DNA from: Pseudomonadota bacterium
Lineage (GTDB): Bacteria > Pseudomonadota > Alphaproteobacteria > Dongiales > Dongiaceae
DNA length: 64,000 nt
Assembly (NCBI GenBank): GCA_021792365.1
Contig: JAJYUT010000003.1
Location: 955,615 to 1,019,614, forward strand
Direction: 5' to 3'
Below, piece by piece: positions 51,877-61,600 of the stretch; within the stretch, counting starts at the first letter, position 1; each line of letters starts with the position of its first letter. The notes under the pieces are model-generated. The model worked only from the letters and a program-made list of their open reading frames with translations, was not told the DNA's origin and did no database searches. The position numbers and the translations under genes were made by a program.

Positions 51877-52767
51877 CTATGGCGCTGTCGCACCTAAGTT
51901 CTTGGTCAGGTCGCGTATCGTGGCCTGCAAGGCACCAAGCGCGCTGTGCGCGGTATCGATGCCACACACGACCGCCTTTCGTTCGGCCGCGCCGGAATGA
52001 ATAAGATTGCGATAACCACGCGTGAGGTTGGCGGCCTTGGCCGTGTGTTTGGTGATCAACGCCACCTGCTCCGCAACGCCGATAAGTTGCGCGAAGCTCC
52101 ATCTTGTCGGCGACGGCTCGTACTTTCCGAAGGATGGACTGGCATTCCCATCGGCCTTTTCGCGAGCATCGTAGATCGCTCCGGCTCGCTCGAAGATCGT
52201 TTTCGAGTCGGCGGGCGGCCGGGCTTGGATAGCCCACAGAAGTAGTGCTTCGATCACAGAGCCCGCGAGCACGGTGGCCCCTTTCCATTCGCCGTGGCTC
52301 AGCGCCCGGTGAGCGCCGCTGATGTCGAGCCGCAGACTTGCCCGGAATTCCACGTCAGCGACGAACTGCAGATCGGGGGTGGTCGTCTCAGGGGCTTCAT
52401 CCGGGCAGGCCTTCAAAAGGCGGTAGAGCGCGTGGACCGGGTTTTCGTTCCCCAAGACCTCCGTAGGTCTGAGGCGGGCATCAAGGCGGTTTTGGTCCCA
52501 CTCCTGAATCTTGTCCCGGATGATAGACGTTGAGATGACGAATTCCGCTTGGGCATCAGGCGCCAGGATCAACAACTCCCCTGGGACAGCCGCCAAGAGG
52601 TCCAAGAGAGCAGCGGTTTGGGCCCTCCATGACATGTCCAGGACCGCCTCTTTGAGCTTGGGCAGTCCCTCCGGTGGTTTCATGGTCGGATAAAGTTGGG
52701 CTAACTGACGGTCGAAGGGAAAGGCCTTCAGGATGAAGGCAACAACTTGGCTTGGTACGATGCGCAT
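51877..52767 (-). CDS. Hypothetical protein with HEPN-like C-terminal helices
   Basis: I do not recognise this 296-residue protein as a whole. Its C-terminal 120 residues are helical and end with NLTRGYRNLIHSGAAERKA, which resembles the R-x4-6-H motif of HEPN RNase domains (Arg, six residues, His). The middle (RLDISGAHRALSHGEWKGA) would be the first HEPN helix. The N-terminal 150 residues are unclassified. It stands alone between a TetR gene and tgt, in DNA less GC-rich than its flanks, with inverted repeats upstream. A defence or stress RNase role is only a hypothesis. Confidence 0.6.
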   Translation of the reverse strand: MRIVPSQVVAFILKAFPFDRQLAQLYPTMKPPEGLPKLKEAVLDMSWRAQTAALLDLLAAVPGELLILAPDAQAEFVISTSIIRDKIQEWDQNRLDARLRPTEVLGNENPVHALYRLLKACPDEAPETTTPDLQFVADVEFRASLRLDISGAHRALSHGEWKGATVLAGSVIEALLLWAIQARPPADSKTIFERAGAIYDAREKADGNASPSFGKYEPSPTRWSFAQLIGVAEQVALITKHTAKAANLTRGYRNLIHSGAAERKAVVCGIDTAHSALGALQATIRDLTKNLGATAP

Positions 52768-52793
52768 CGTTCCCCCAGTCCGGATGTGTCATA

Positions 52794-52821
52794 GCTTCCG
52801 ATAATAGGCCCTATCGGAAGC
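52794..52821. repeat. Perfect 10-base inverted repeat upstream of the HEPN-like gene
   Basis: GCTTCCGATA and TATCGGAAGC enclose eight bases. The inner ATAGGCCCTAT is itself a palindrome around a central C. It lies 27 bases before the start codon and may be an operator or a leader hairpin. TAATAGGCCC here recurs inverted at 52924-52933. Confidence 0.75.
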
Positions 52822-52930
52822 GAGTCACGCGTCGCTGCAGCTGCTCGCAGCAACGACGACCGATCTGACAGGCACTCAACAAAGTCGTACCAGCGCGGAA
52901 GTGGGCGTTCTTTGAGCCGCCCGGGGCCTA

Positions 52931-54115
52931 TTAGGCTACCCAGCGTTTCCTGAGTTCGTCCAGCCTGCCCTCCGGAATCGCGGCCTGCACTTCGCGCATC
53001 AGGCGATTCATCACGGCGATGTTGTGCTGGGTCAGGAGCTGCAGGCCCAGCAATTCCTCCGCCTTGATCAGGTGATGCACATAGGCGCGGGAGAAGTTGC
53101 GGCAGCAATAGCAGTCGCAAGCCTCGTCGATCGGCGCCGGGTCCTCGCGGAAGCGCGCGTTCTTGAGGTTGACGCGCTCGCCTTTCACGCCGGGCATGAG
53201 CGCCGCGCCGTGGCGCGCGATGCGCGTGGGGCTGACGCAGTCGAAGGTGTCGATGCCCTGCGCCACGCCGGCGAAGATGTCGCGAATGCCGCCGATGCCG
53301 AGCAGGTGCGTGGGCCGGCTGCGGTTCAGCCTCTCCTTCGCGAAACCGACGACCTCGTCCATCTGGGCGCTGTTGCCGCCGAGCGTGCCGCCGACCGCAT
53401 TGCCGAAGAACGGGCGGTCATTGACGTAGCCCGCCGCCTCGTGGCGCAGGTCCTGATAGACGCCGCCCTGCAGGATGCCATAGAGCGCCTGTCTTCCGTC
53501 GTGACCGCGCTCGAACTCCGCAATACAGCGATCGGCCCAGCGATTGCTGAGGCGCAGCGAGCGCTCGGTGTATTTGCGGTCGGAATGATAGGGCGTGCAT
53601 TCATCGAAGGTGACGATGAAGTCGGCGCCGAGCTTGCGCTGGATGTCAATCGAGCCTTCCGGCGTCAGCAGATGCTTGCTGCCGTCGATATAGGAGCGGA
53701 AGGCCGCGCCCTTCTCACTGATCTTGAGCAGGGTCTTGGGCCGCGCGATCTCGCGCCGCCCCTTGATCTCGTCCGCCACCGAGCCGTGGCCCAGGCTGAA
53801 GATCTGGAAGCCGCCGGAATCGGTGAGCATCGGACCGTCCCAGCCCATGAAGCGATGCAGGCCGCCCATCTTCGCGACGAGCTCCGCGCCGGGCTGCAGC
53901 ATCAGGTGATAGGTGTTCGAGAGGATGATCTGCGTCTTCTCCGCCCGCAGCGCCGCGGGCGAAGCCGCCTTCATCGCCGCCTTGGTGGCGCAGAAGATGA
54001 AGGCCGGCGTATCCAGCACGCCATGCGGCGTGGAGAGGCGCCCGCACCGCGCCTGCGTGCCGCGCGGATCGCGCCCGACGACCTCGAAGGCGAAGTTCGG
54101 ATAGGTGACCGTCAT
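52931..54115 (-). CDS. tgt: tRNA-guanine transglycosylase
   Basis: The 394-residue enzyme replaces guanine-34 with preQ1 in tRNAs with GUN anticodons. Catalytic Asp residues are in MLTDSGGFQIFSLG and GIDTFDCVSPTRIAR. GILQGGVY is the preQ1 pocket, and zinc is bound by CDCYCCRNFSRAYVHHL. The ATG at 54115 overlaps the stop of the upstream transporter gene by four bases, so precursor uptake and insertion are coupled. The stop codon lies in an inverted copy of a ten-base sequence found upstream of the HEPN-like gene. Confidence 0.96.
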   Translation of the reverse strand: MTVTYPNFAFEVVGRDPRGTQARCGRLSTPHGVLDTPAFIFCATKAAMKAASPAALRAEKTQIILSNTYHLMLQPGAELVAKMGGLHRFMGWDGPMLTDSGGFQIFSLGHGSVADEIKGRREIARPKTLLKISEKGAAFRSYIDGSKHLLTPEGSIDIQRKLGADFIVTFDECTPYHSDRKYTERSLRLSNRWADRCIAEFERGHDGRQALYGILQGGVYQDLRHEAAGYVNDRPFFGNAVGGTLGGNSAQMDEVVGFAKERLNRSRPTHLLGIGGIRDIFAGVAQGIDTFDCVSPTRIARHGAALMPGVKGERVNLKNARFREDPAPIDEACDCYCCRNFSRAYVHHLIKAEELLGLQLLTQHNIAVMNRLMREVQAAIPEGRLDELRKRWVA

Positions 54116-54945
54116 GCCGCAGCCGCCAGCATCGCGCCCTCTTCGCGCGCCTCGTAGGCGCGGCGGTCCTGCTCCGGCAGGAACCAGCGCGCGGCATAGA
54201 TGAATGGCGCCTCCAGCAGCGCCATCGCCAGGCGGATCCAATAGGTTCCGAGGATGAAGGTGAAGATGAGGGTGTTGAGGCCCACCACCTGATCGTCCTG
54301 ACCCAGCAACCAGGGAAACACCATCCAGGCCAGGGTCGAGAACACGATGTTGTCGATCAGCGCCGAGAGCGCGGTGGAGCCGCAGGCACGCACCCATAGC
54401 CGCCCGCGCCCGGTCCATTGCCGGATTTTCTGGAACAGGAAGATGTCGTTGAGCTGGCTGATCAGATACGACGTGAGGCCCGCGATCAGCAGCGTGGCCT
54501 GCGGCAGATAGAGCGCCAGGATGTGGTCATGGTTCGGCAGCGCCCAATCCATGCCGGATTCGCCGGCAGCCTCCGGCGTCATCGGCTTGTAGCCCATGGC
54601 AAGCAGCATCATCACTGTCATGATCAGCAAGGCCGCGAAGCCGAGCCACACCGCTTTGCGGGCGGTCGCGCGGCCGTAATACTCGGTCAGCACGTCGGTC
54701 GCGATATAGGTCGCGGAAAAGGCGACGGTGCCGAGCGGGATCGGCGCGGCATAGAAGCTGAAGCTCGCGGCCTTCAGCACCTGCACGTTGGCGGCGACGA
54801 TGCCGATCGCGACGAAGACGAACATGCCGGCGGCGCCGAACGGGCGCAGCACCAGCGGGATGAGGCTGAACACGACGACCAGCTCGATCGCGAGCATGGA
54901 CTCGGTCGGCAGGGCGTTGAAGCCCGCCACCAGATCGGCAAACAT
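54112..54945 (-). CDS. yhhQ: Queuosine precursor transporter (YhhQ/VUT family)
   Basis: The 277-residue membrane protein imports preQ0/preQ1 or queuine. Family marks include FSATYIATDVLTEYYGR, TSYLISQLNDIFLFQKIR and ALIDNIVFSTLAW, with about seven helices. The start at 54945 follows AGGGAG. Coupling with tgt supports the assignment. The enzymes for making preQ0 are not in the window, so salvage may matter in this organism. Confidence 0.93.
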   Translation of the reverse strand: MFADLVAGFNALPTESMLAIELVVVFSLIPLVLRPFGAAGMFVFVAIGIVAANVQVLKAASFSFYAAPIPLGTVAFSATYIATDVLTEYYGRATARKAVWLGFAALLIMTVMMLLAMGYKPMTPEAAGESGMDWALPNHDHILALYLPQATLLIAGLTSYLISQLNDIFLFQKIRQWTGRGRLWVRACGSTALSALIDNIVFSTLAWMVFPWLLGQDDQVVGLNTLIFTFILGTYWIRLAMALLEAPFIYAARWFLPEQDRRAYEAREEGAMLAAAA

Positions 54946-55091
54946 TCTTTGCTCCCTTCCTCGGTGACCGGGATGACAGCCCGGGCGAGCCGAAAGGTTC
55001 AACTCTGTACGCGTTGCGCCCTCGCGCTCCGGAGTGAGTCCGGTGCGAAGGCCGGTGGCAGCCGGTCCGGCCGGCGGCTTCACCCACTCAC
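54946..55091 (-). promoter_or_regulatory. GC-rich structured leader of the yhhQ-tgt operon
   Basis: The stretch between the rpmB terminator and yhhQ contains short hairpins, for example CCGGA-CTCAC-TCCGG around 55030-55044 on the minus strand. I could not match it to a known preQ1 riboswitch class. It must contain the operon promoter; anything more is open. Confidence 0.35.
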
Positions 55092-55129
55092 GAAAAACCC
55101 GCGGGACCGGTCGGCCGCGCGGGTTTTTC
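55092..55129 (-). terminator. Strong bidirectional terminator after rpmB
   Basis: A perfect 12-base stem, GAAAAACCCGCG with CGCGGGTTTTTC, encloses a 14-base loop. T runs lie at the 3' side on both strands. It lies 41 bases downstream of the rpmB stop. Confidence 0.9.
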
Positions 55130-55169
55130 AAGCTCGTATCGCCGGCGGTACCGGCGCGCGAAGCGCTCT

Positions 55170-55463
55170 TTAGGCGGCGGCGCGCTCGCCCGCCTTCTCG
55201 ATGCGGCGCTTCAGGCGGCGCGCTTCGGCCGGCAGCTTGGCATCCGGGGTCGAGAGCAGATAGGCGTCGAGGCCGCCATTATGCTCGATGGTGCGGATGG
55301 CGTTCACGGTCAGACGCAGCTTCACCAGCTGGCCGAGCGCGTCGGACAGCAGGGAGGTCACCTGCAGGTTCGGCAGGAAGCGCCGCTTGGTCTTGTTGTT
55401 GGCGTGGCTGACGTGGTGGCCAACCTGCACGCCCTTGCCGGTGATCTCGCAACGCCGGGCCAT
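55170..55463 (-). CDS. rpmB: 50S ribosomal protein L28
   Basis: The 97-residue protein matches bacterial L28 along its length: [32 protein letters not shown] and [19 protein letters not shown]. The extended C-terminus is usual in Alphaproteobacteria. The gene is monocistronic and ends at a strong terminator. Confidence 0.98.
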   Translation of the reverse strand: MARRCEITGKGVQVGHHVSHANNKTKRRFLPNLQVTSLLSDALGQLVKLRLTVNAIRTIEHNGGLDAYLLSTPDAKLPAEARRLKRRIEKAGERAAA

Positions 55464-55597
55464 GGCAAAATCCTTTTTCTTCAGCGACTTCGTTCAAAAC
55501 AAAGGGGCCGGACAAGCGCACCTGCCGGCCGGGTCGCGCGGGTTTTAGAGAAGAGGGTAGGCACAGTCAAGGTGATTCCGAATGGGCGAGGCCACCG

Positions 55598-56581
55598 CTA
55601 CTCATCCAAGCCCTTGAAAAAGCTCGATAGCAGCGCCCTTGCGGCGGCGGCCGGGGAGGCCTTGCGCTGAGTCACCTTCGTCTCCAACTGCGCCAGGCGG
55701 TCGGCTAGGTCCGGGGCGGATTTCAGGCGCTCCAGCAGGCCATCCGAGACCTCCTGCCAGAGCCAATTCCTCGCCTGATCGCGGCGCCGGGTGTCGAATT
55801 CGCCGGTCCTGGTCGTTGCCTTGCGGAAGGCCTGGACCTTGTCCCAGACCTGATCCATACCCTGGCCCTTGAGGGCCGAGCATTTGACGACGCTTGGCTG
55901 CCAGTCCTGGTGCAAGGCGTGCATCAGGCGCAGGGCATGGGCGTAGTCGGAGGCGGTGCGCTCGGCCGCCGCGGCGAGGTCGCCGTCCGCCTTGTTGACG
56001 ATGAGCAGATCGGCCAATTCCATCACGCCGCGCTTCACGCCCTGCAGGTCGTCGCCGCCACCGGGGCTCAAGAGCAGCAGGAACATGTCGGTCATCTCGG
56101 CGACCGCCGTCTCCGACTGGCCGACGCCGACCGTTTCCACGATCACCACGTCGAAGCCGGCCGCCTCGCAGAGCAGCATCGCCTCGCGCGTGCGGCGCGC
56201 GACGCCGCCCAGCGTCTCACCGGCGGGACTGGGGCGGATGAAGGCCTCCTTGCGGCGGCTGAGTTCCGTCATGCGCGTCTTGTCGCCGAGGATGGAGCCG
56301 CCGGAGATTTTCGAGGAGGGATCGATGGCGAGCACCGCGACCTTGTGGCCCTGCTCGATCAGGTACTGGCCGAAGGCTTCGATGAACGTGGACTTGCCGA
56401 CGCCGGGCGGGCCGGAGATGCCGAGGCGGATTGACCTCCCGGCCTTGGGCAGCAGGACATCGAGCAGCCTTTCCGCCGCCAGCCGATGGTCTTCGCGCCG
56501 GGATTCCACCAGGGTAATGCCGCGCGCCAGGGCCCGGCGGTCGCCGGATCTTATCTGGTCGGCGAGGTCCTGCTCCGTCAC
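55598..56581 (-). CDS. meaB: MeaB/ArgK-type GTPase chaperone of B12-dependent mutases
   Basis: The 327-residue G3E GTPase loads and protects adenosylcobalamin in methylmalonyl-CoA mutase. Walker A is GPPGVGKST, the switch and B regions are AIDPSSKISGGSILGDKTRM and VIVETVGVGQSE, and the guanine motif is VNKADGD. The GTG start at 56581 overlaps the stop of the Atm1-type gene (GTGA). The C-terminal end of a mutase gene at the right edge of the window supports the function. Confidence 0.95.
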   Translation of the reverse strand: MTEQDLADQIRSGDRRALARGITLVESRREDHRLAAERLLDVLLPKAGRSIRLGISGPPGVGKSTFIEAFGQYLIEQGHKVAVLAIDPSSKISGGSILGDKTRMTELSRRKEAFIRPSPAGETLGGVARRTREAMLLCEAAGFDVVIVETVGVGQSETAVAEMTDMFLLLLSPGGGDDLQGVKRGVMELADLLIVNKADGDLAAAAERTASDYAHALRLMHALHQDWQPSVVKCSALKGQGMDQVWDKVQAFRKATTRTGEFDTRRRDQARNWLWQEVSDGLLERLKSAPDLADRLAQLETKVTQRKASPAAAARALLSSFFKGLDE

Positions 56582-58488
56582 TTCGCAGCCTCGGCGGGGA
56601 TCTTCGGCGGAGCCTTGGGGGGAGAGGAATCGAGATCGAGCGCCTGGTCGATGCCGCGAAGCTTGCGCTCCGCCGCCTCCTGCTGGCGCCACCACATGGC
56701 GGCATAGATGCCGTCCTGCTGCAGCAGGTCGCCGTGACGGCCGCGCTCGGCGATGCGCCCGTCGGAGAGCACGATGATCTCGTCCGCATCGACGATGGTG
56801 CTGAGGCGGTGGGCGATGACCAGGGTGGTGCGGTTGCGCGACAACTCCTTGAGGTTGGTCTGGATCTCCCGCTCGGTCTGGGTATCGAGGGCGGAGGTGG
56901 CCTCGTCGAACAGCAGGATCGGCGGGGATTTCAGGATGGTGCGCGCGATCGCGACGCGCTGCTTCTCGCCGCCGGAGAGCTTGAGGCCGCGCTCGCCCAC
57001 GCGCGTCTGGTAGCCGTCCGGCAGCTTCTCGATGAAGCCGGAAATCTGCGCCATCCAGGCCGCCTGCTCGATCTCCGCGTGCGACGCGCCGGGCTTGCCA
57101 TAGGCGATGTTGTATTCAACCGTGTCGTTGAAGAGGACAGTGTCCTGCGGGACGATTCCGATGCTGGAGCGCAGGCTCTGCTGCTGCACGTCGCGGATGT
57201 CCTGGCCATCGATCAGGATGCGCCCCGAGGTCACGTCATAGAAGCGGAACAGGAGCCGCGAGACGGTGGACTTGCCCGCGCCCGACGGCCCGACGATGGC
57301 GAGCGTCTTGCCCGGCGGAACGCGGAAGTTGATCCCCTTCAGGATCGGTCGACGCGGATCATAGCCGAACACCACATTGTCGAACTCGATTTCGCCCGCC
57401 TTCACATGGATTGGCGGCGCGCCGGGCTTGTCCTGCACGTCGACATCGACGCGCAGCAAGGCGAACATCGCCTCCATGTCGATCAGGCTTTGCCGGATCT
57501 CGCGATAAACGGTGCCGAGGAAATTGAGCGGCAGGTAGAGCTGGATGAGATAGGCGTTGACCAGAACGAAATCGCCGATCGTCATCGTGCCGCCGGCCAC
57601 GCCATAGGCGGCCATCGTCATCATCACCGTGACGCCAACCGCGATGATGAACGCCTGGCCGACATTGAGCGTCGCCAGCGTCGTGCGCGACTTTACCGCG
57701 GCCTGCTCATAGGCTTGCAGCGCGACATCGTAGCGCCGCGCCTCGTGTTCCTCGTTATTGAAGTATTTGACCGTCTCGAAATTGAGCAGCGAATCCACCG
57801 CCTTGGTATTGGCGGTCTGGTCCGACTCGTTCATCTGGCGCCGATACTTGATGCGCCATTCGGTGACTGTAAGGGTGTACCAGACATAGCCGCCGATCGT
57901 GACCGCCGTCGCGAGGGCGAAGCGCCAATCGTAGAGCGCCCAAAGGATGCCGCAGACCAGCGCGATCTCGATCAAGGTCGGCAGCACGTTGAACAGGACA
58001 AAGAACAGCAGGAACTCGATGCCCTTGGCGCCGCGCTCGATGGCGCGGGTGAGGCCGCCGGTCTGCCGGTCGAGATGGAACTTCAGCGACAGCGCATGCA
58101 GGTGGCGGAAGGTCTGCAAGGCGACGTTGCGGATCGCGCGCTGCGCCACCTTCGCGAAGATGCCGTCGCGCAGTTCGGAGAAAAGCTGGGTCGCGACCCG
58201 CGCCGCGCCATAGGCGATCAGGAGGCCGATGGGGACCGCAAGCGCGATGGTTGCGCCCGTTGCAACTTCCGGCCCGACGCGCGGCGAGAGCGCATCGACC
58301 ATGGCCTTAAACAGAATGGGGATATAAACATTGGCCAGCTTGGCGACGATGAGGCAGGCGACAGCCGCTGCGACCCGGGCCCGCAGGTCCCAGCCGATCC
58401 GCGACCACAGGTGCGGCATGAGGTCCTTGACCGCCTGCCACTGCCCCACGCGTTCCTGGCCGCGCTCGGCACTTTCCTCAATTGCCAT
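56578..58488 (-). CDS. Atm1-type half ABC exporter
   Basis: The 636-residue protein joins six membrane helices to an ATPase domain, with Walker A GPSGAGKST, signature LSGGEKQRVAIART and Walker B ILLFDEATSALD. The transmembrane part resembles Atm1/HMT1 exporters (RAIERGAKGIEFLLFFVLFN, ETVKYFNNEEHEARRYD). These move glutathione conjugates or sulfur/metal compounds out of the cytosol or mitochondrial matrix. It is coupled to meaB by a four-base overlap; a functional link is not obvious. Confidence 0.92.
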   Translation of the reverse strand: MAIEESAERGQERVGQWQAVKDLMPHLWSRIGWDLRARVAAAVACLIVAKLANVYIPILFKAMVDALSPRVGPEVATGATIALAVPIGLLIAYGAARVATQLFSELRDGIFAKVAQRAIRNVALQTFRHLHALSLKFHLDRQTGGLTRAIERGAKGIEFLLFFVLFNVLPTLIEIALVCGILWALYDWRFALATAVTIGGYVWYTLTVTEWRIKYRRQMNESDQTANTKAVDSLLNFETVKYFNNEEHEARRYDVALQAYEQAAVKSRTTLATLNVGQAFIIAVGVTVMMTMAAYGVAGGTMTIGDFVLVNAYLIQLYLPLNFLGTVYREIRQSLIDMEAMFALLRVDVDVQDKPGAPPIHVKAGEIEFDNVVFGYDPRRPILKGINFRVPPGKTLAIVGPSGAGKSTVSRLLFRFYDVTSGRILIDGQDIRDVQQQSLRSSIGIVPQDTVLFNDTVEYNIAYGKPGASHAEIEQAAWMAQISGFIEKLPDGYQTRVGERGLKLSGGEKQRVAIARTILKSPPILLFDEATSALDTQTEREIQTNLKELSRNRTTLVIAHRLSTIVDADEIIVLSDGRIAERGRHGDLLQQDGIYAAMWWRQQEAAERKLRGIDQALDLDSSPPKAPPKIPAEAAK

Positions 58489-58667
58489 GAAAATTCCTGA
58501 CCAACACTCGGCTCCCAGCCTCTTATGTATGGCAGGTGGGTAGGGTTTGGAAGAGTGACGGCCGCAACCGGCCCATGCACCACATCACTCTATGCCCGGC
58601 GACGCGAGGAAGATCAGGGAGGGAGAAAGCCGCATCGCCAGCACGGACCTCGCTTCCCTTTCCCAGA

Positions 58668-58689
58668 CTCCCCTGCTGCAGCAGGGGAG
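58668..58689. terminator. 22-base perfect palindrome at the end of the giant coiled-coil gene
   Basis: CTCCCCTGCTG and CAGCAGGGGAG form an uninterrupted dyad beginning two bases after the stop codon at 58692. The RNA would fold into a strong hairpin, but no T run follows, so it may protect the 3' end or pause polymerase rather than terminate alone. Confidence 0.5.
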
Positions 58690-58691
58690 CT

Positions 58692-61600
58692 TCAATGCTC
58701 CGTTGCCCGCCCCAGGCTGCGGGACATCACCAAGTAGAGCTTGCCTACGTCCGCGGTGATGAAGGTGGCGCTCAGCACCGATTCGGGATCGGCGCTGGCG
58801 GAATGCTTCAGCAGGTCCTCGAACTTGGCGAGATAACGGTCGACCATGTCCTGGAACTTGTCGTCGCGCTGGTAGCGCTGCTGGATCGCCGGGGCGACGA
58901 AGGCGTCCTTGGATTTGAACAACCGCCGCGCGAAGATCGAGCGGTCGCCATTGCGGTAGCGCTTCCAAATCTCTTCCGGCACCTCGGTCTCGAGCAGGCT
59001 GTGCATATCGACGGCGAGCCCGTTCAGCTCGTCGATCATGACCGCCGCGACCTTCAGGAACGCATCGCGGGTGGTGAGCGCGGTCGTCTGGCGCAGCTTG
59101 TCCAGCCGGTCCATCGCCGCTTGGGTCGATTTCGCGATCTCCTGCGTCTGGAGCTGGAAGCGCGTGCCGAGCTCGCTGGTGCGCTGGGTCGCCGCATCGA
59201 GCGACACGCGCAGGTTCGCGGTCTGCTTGTCGAAGCCCTGCGCGACCTGGGTAGCGCGCTGGATCGCCTGCTCCGCCGCCCGAGTCATGGTGGAGACGCG
59301 CTCCTCCAGGGTGGTGGAGGCGGCCTGGAACTCATGGTTCAACCTCTGCGCAGCATCGATGAGCGCGGTCGAATGCCTGCCGGACATCGTGCCGGCCGCC
59401 GCCGCTTCGGCCCTCGCCGCCTCGGCGCTGGCTTTAGCCGCTTCGGCCGCGGCGGCGAATTCCGCGATCTGGCCCTGCAATTGCCCGCGCACCGACTGGC
59501 CGAGATCGGAGACCTGCTGCGAGAGCTGCGCCAGCTCCTGCAACTGCAGCTGCACCGCGCCCTTGATGTCGTCGAGCTGCCCGGTCGCGCGCCGCGCGAG
59601 CTGGGTCAGGGCCTCGCCGCCGTCGCGGAAGCTCTGCACCACGTCGCGCGCCTGCTTCGCCCCCTCCAGCGTCGCGGCCTTGAGGGTCTCGGCCAGGCCC
59701 GCAACCGAACCGCTCAAGGTCGACATTTGCGCCTCGCCCTCCTTGGCGGCCTGGCCGACCAGGCCCATGCGCTGGGTCAGCGCCTCGTTGAGGTCATGCT
59801 GCCGCAGCAGGGACCGGTCGATGACCACAGTCAGGCTCTCGGTCTGTTGCGCCAGGCTCTGCCCGACCTCCTCGAGGCGGCGGCGCGCGACATCGGCGGC
59901 GCCGGCCAGTTGCGCGGCCTGGCCCAGGTGGAGCTGTGCCAGTTGATCCGACTGGCGCGCGCCCTCCGCCGCTGCCCGGCGCAGGGTTTCGCATTGCGCT
60001 TCCACCTCCTGGCGGATGACGCTGGTCTTCGCCGCGGCGGTGGCGGTCGCCACGTCCAGGTCCGCGATCGACTTGCGCAGGGTCTGGTTGAGGGTGCCGG
60101 CGCCATCTGTGACGCGGTCCGACGCATCGATCAGCGCGGCCGCATCGTTGCGGAACGACGTGGTGATGGCCTGCGAATCCGCCGCGACGCGCTCCGCCAC
60201 CTTGGCGACATCGTCGATCTGCGCCTTGAGGTTCTGACGGATTTCCAGGGTGGCGGCATTGGTCTTTACCAGCGCGGCCTGCAATTCGTCGCTCTGCCGC
60301 TGCAGCGACTGGCCCAGCTCCATCGCCCGCTCGGCCGCGGCGGTGCCGGCCGATTTCAGGCCGGCGGCGTGACGATTGACCAGGGTCTCGATCGAGCCGG
60401 CGAGATCCTCCACCTGCCGCTGCAGGCCGCGGCTCGCCTCGGCGGCGCGCTCGCTCAGTTGCAGGCCGGCGCGGCTCGCCTCGTGCGCCTGCTTGGAGAG
60501 CGCATCGCGCATCGCGATGGCGACGTCAGCGGCCTGTCCGGCGGCCTTGCCCAAGGTGACAGCCTGCGCGTTGGCGGCTTCCGACAATTGCCGGCCGCGG
60601 TCGACGAGGTCCTGGAACAGCGCCTTCACGCTTTCACTGTCCGTCCCGAGATTCTTCGTCGCCTCGGAAGCGGCCTGGGCGGCGACCTCCCGCAGATGCG
60701 CAGCCTGCCGCTGCGCCGCCTCCTCGAAGCTCACGACCACGTCGGCAAGGCTCTGCTCAGTCAATTCGGCCTGCACCTTGGCGGCGGCGCTGATGCCGTG
60801 GGTCTGCTGCACCAGGCCGGCGGCGGTGGCGGCAATCTCCTGCGCCTGCAGTTTCAGCGCGGATTCGAGATAGGCGCCCGCCTGCTTGGCCGCCGCAATC
60901 AGCTCGTCGCGCTGGGCGACGGTCGCGGTCTGCAGCTCCTTGACGCGCATGCCGATCTGCTCGGCAGCGTTCAGGAATTCGTCGGACTGGCCGCGCATCA
61001 GGCTCTGCAGCGAGGCCGCGGCCTGCTGCGCCATGTCCTGCAGCCGGGAATTGGCGGCGCTCATCGATTGCTCGAGCACGGTGGAGCGGCTTTCCAGTTC
61101 GCCCGCCGCGTCGCGCACGGCGGCCAGGTGCCGGTCCAGCTGCTCCTTCAGCCTGGCGCCGGCCTGGTCGGTTGCTTCGCTCAGCTTGTCGCCATGGGCC
61201 AGCGCCAGGCCGGAGAGATCGCCGGTGCGGCGGATGAGGCTGTCAACCACCACGTTCAAGGCCTGGGAATGCCCGTCCAGTTGCCCGCGCAGGGTTTGGG
61301 TCGCGCGATCCGCCGCATCGGAGAGCAAGCGGCTCTGCCCCGCCGCCGCATCCGCCAGGGTGGCCGCGCGCCGGTCGATCTCCTGCAGGGCGGCGGCGAT
61401 CGAATCGCCGTATTTGCTGATCGCGGAGCGCCAATGCTCGGCCGCCTGCTGCTCCAGCGCGCGCATGCGCTCGCTGTGCTCGCCGAGCCGCTGGCCGAAG
61501 CGGTCGGCACCCTCGGCCGCGACCTGATCGGCGCGCTTGGCATGGGCCGCGAGCTCTTCGCCGAGGCTCGCGGTGCGCTGCTCCAGCGCCTGCACCAGTT

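Noticed and set aside
54961..55090. Cobalamin-riboswitch-like string on the plus strand (GAAGGCCGGTGGCAGCCGG)
   Set aside because: It resembles one arm only, lacks the B12 box and CCACTG core, and no plus-strand gene follows.
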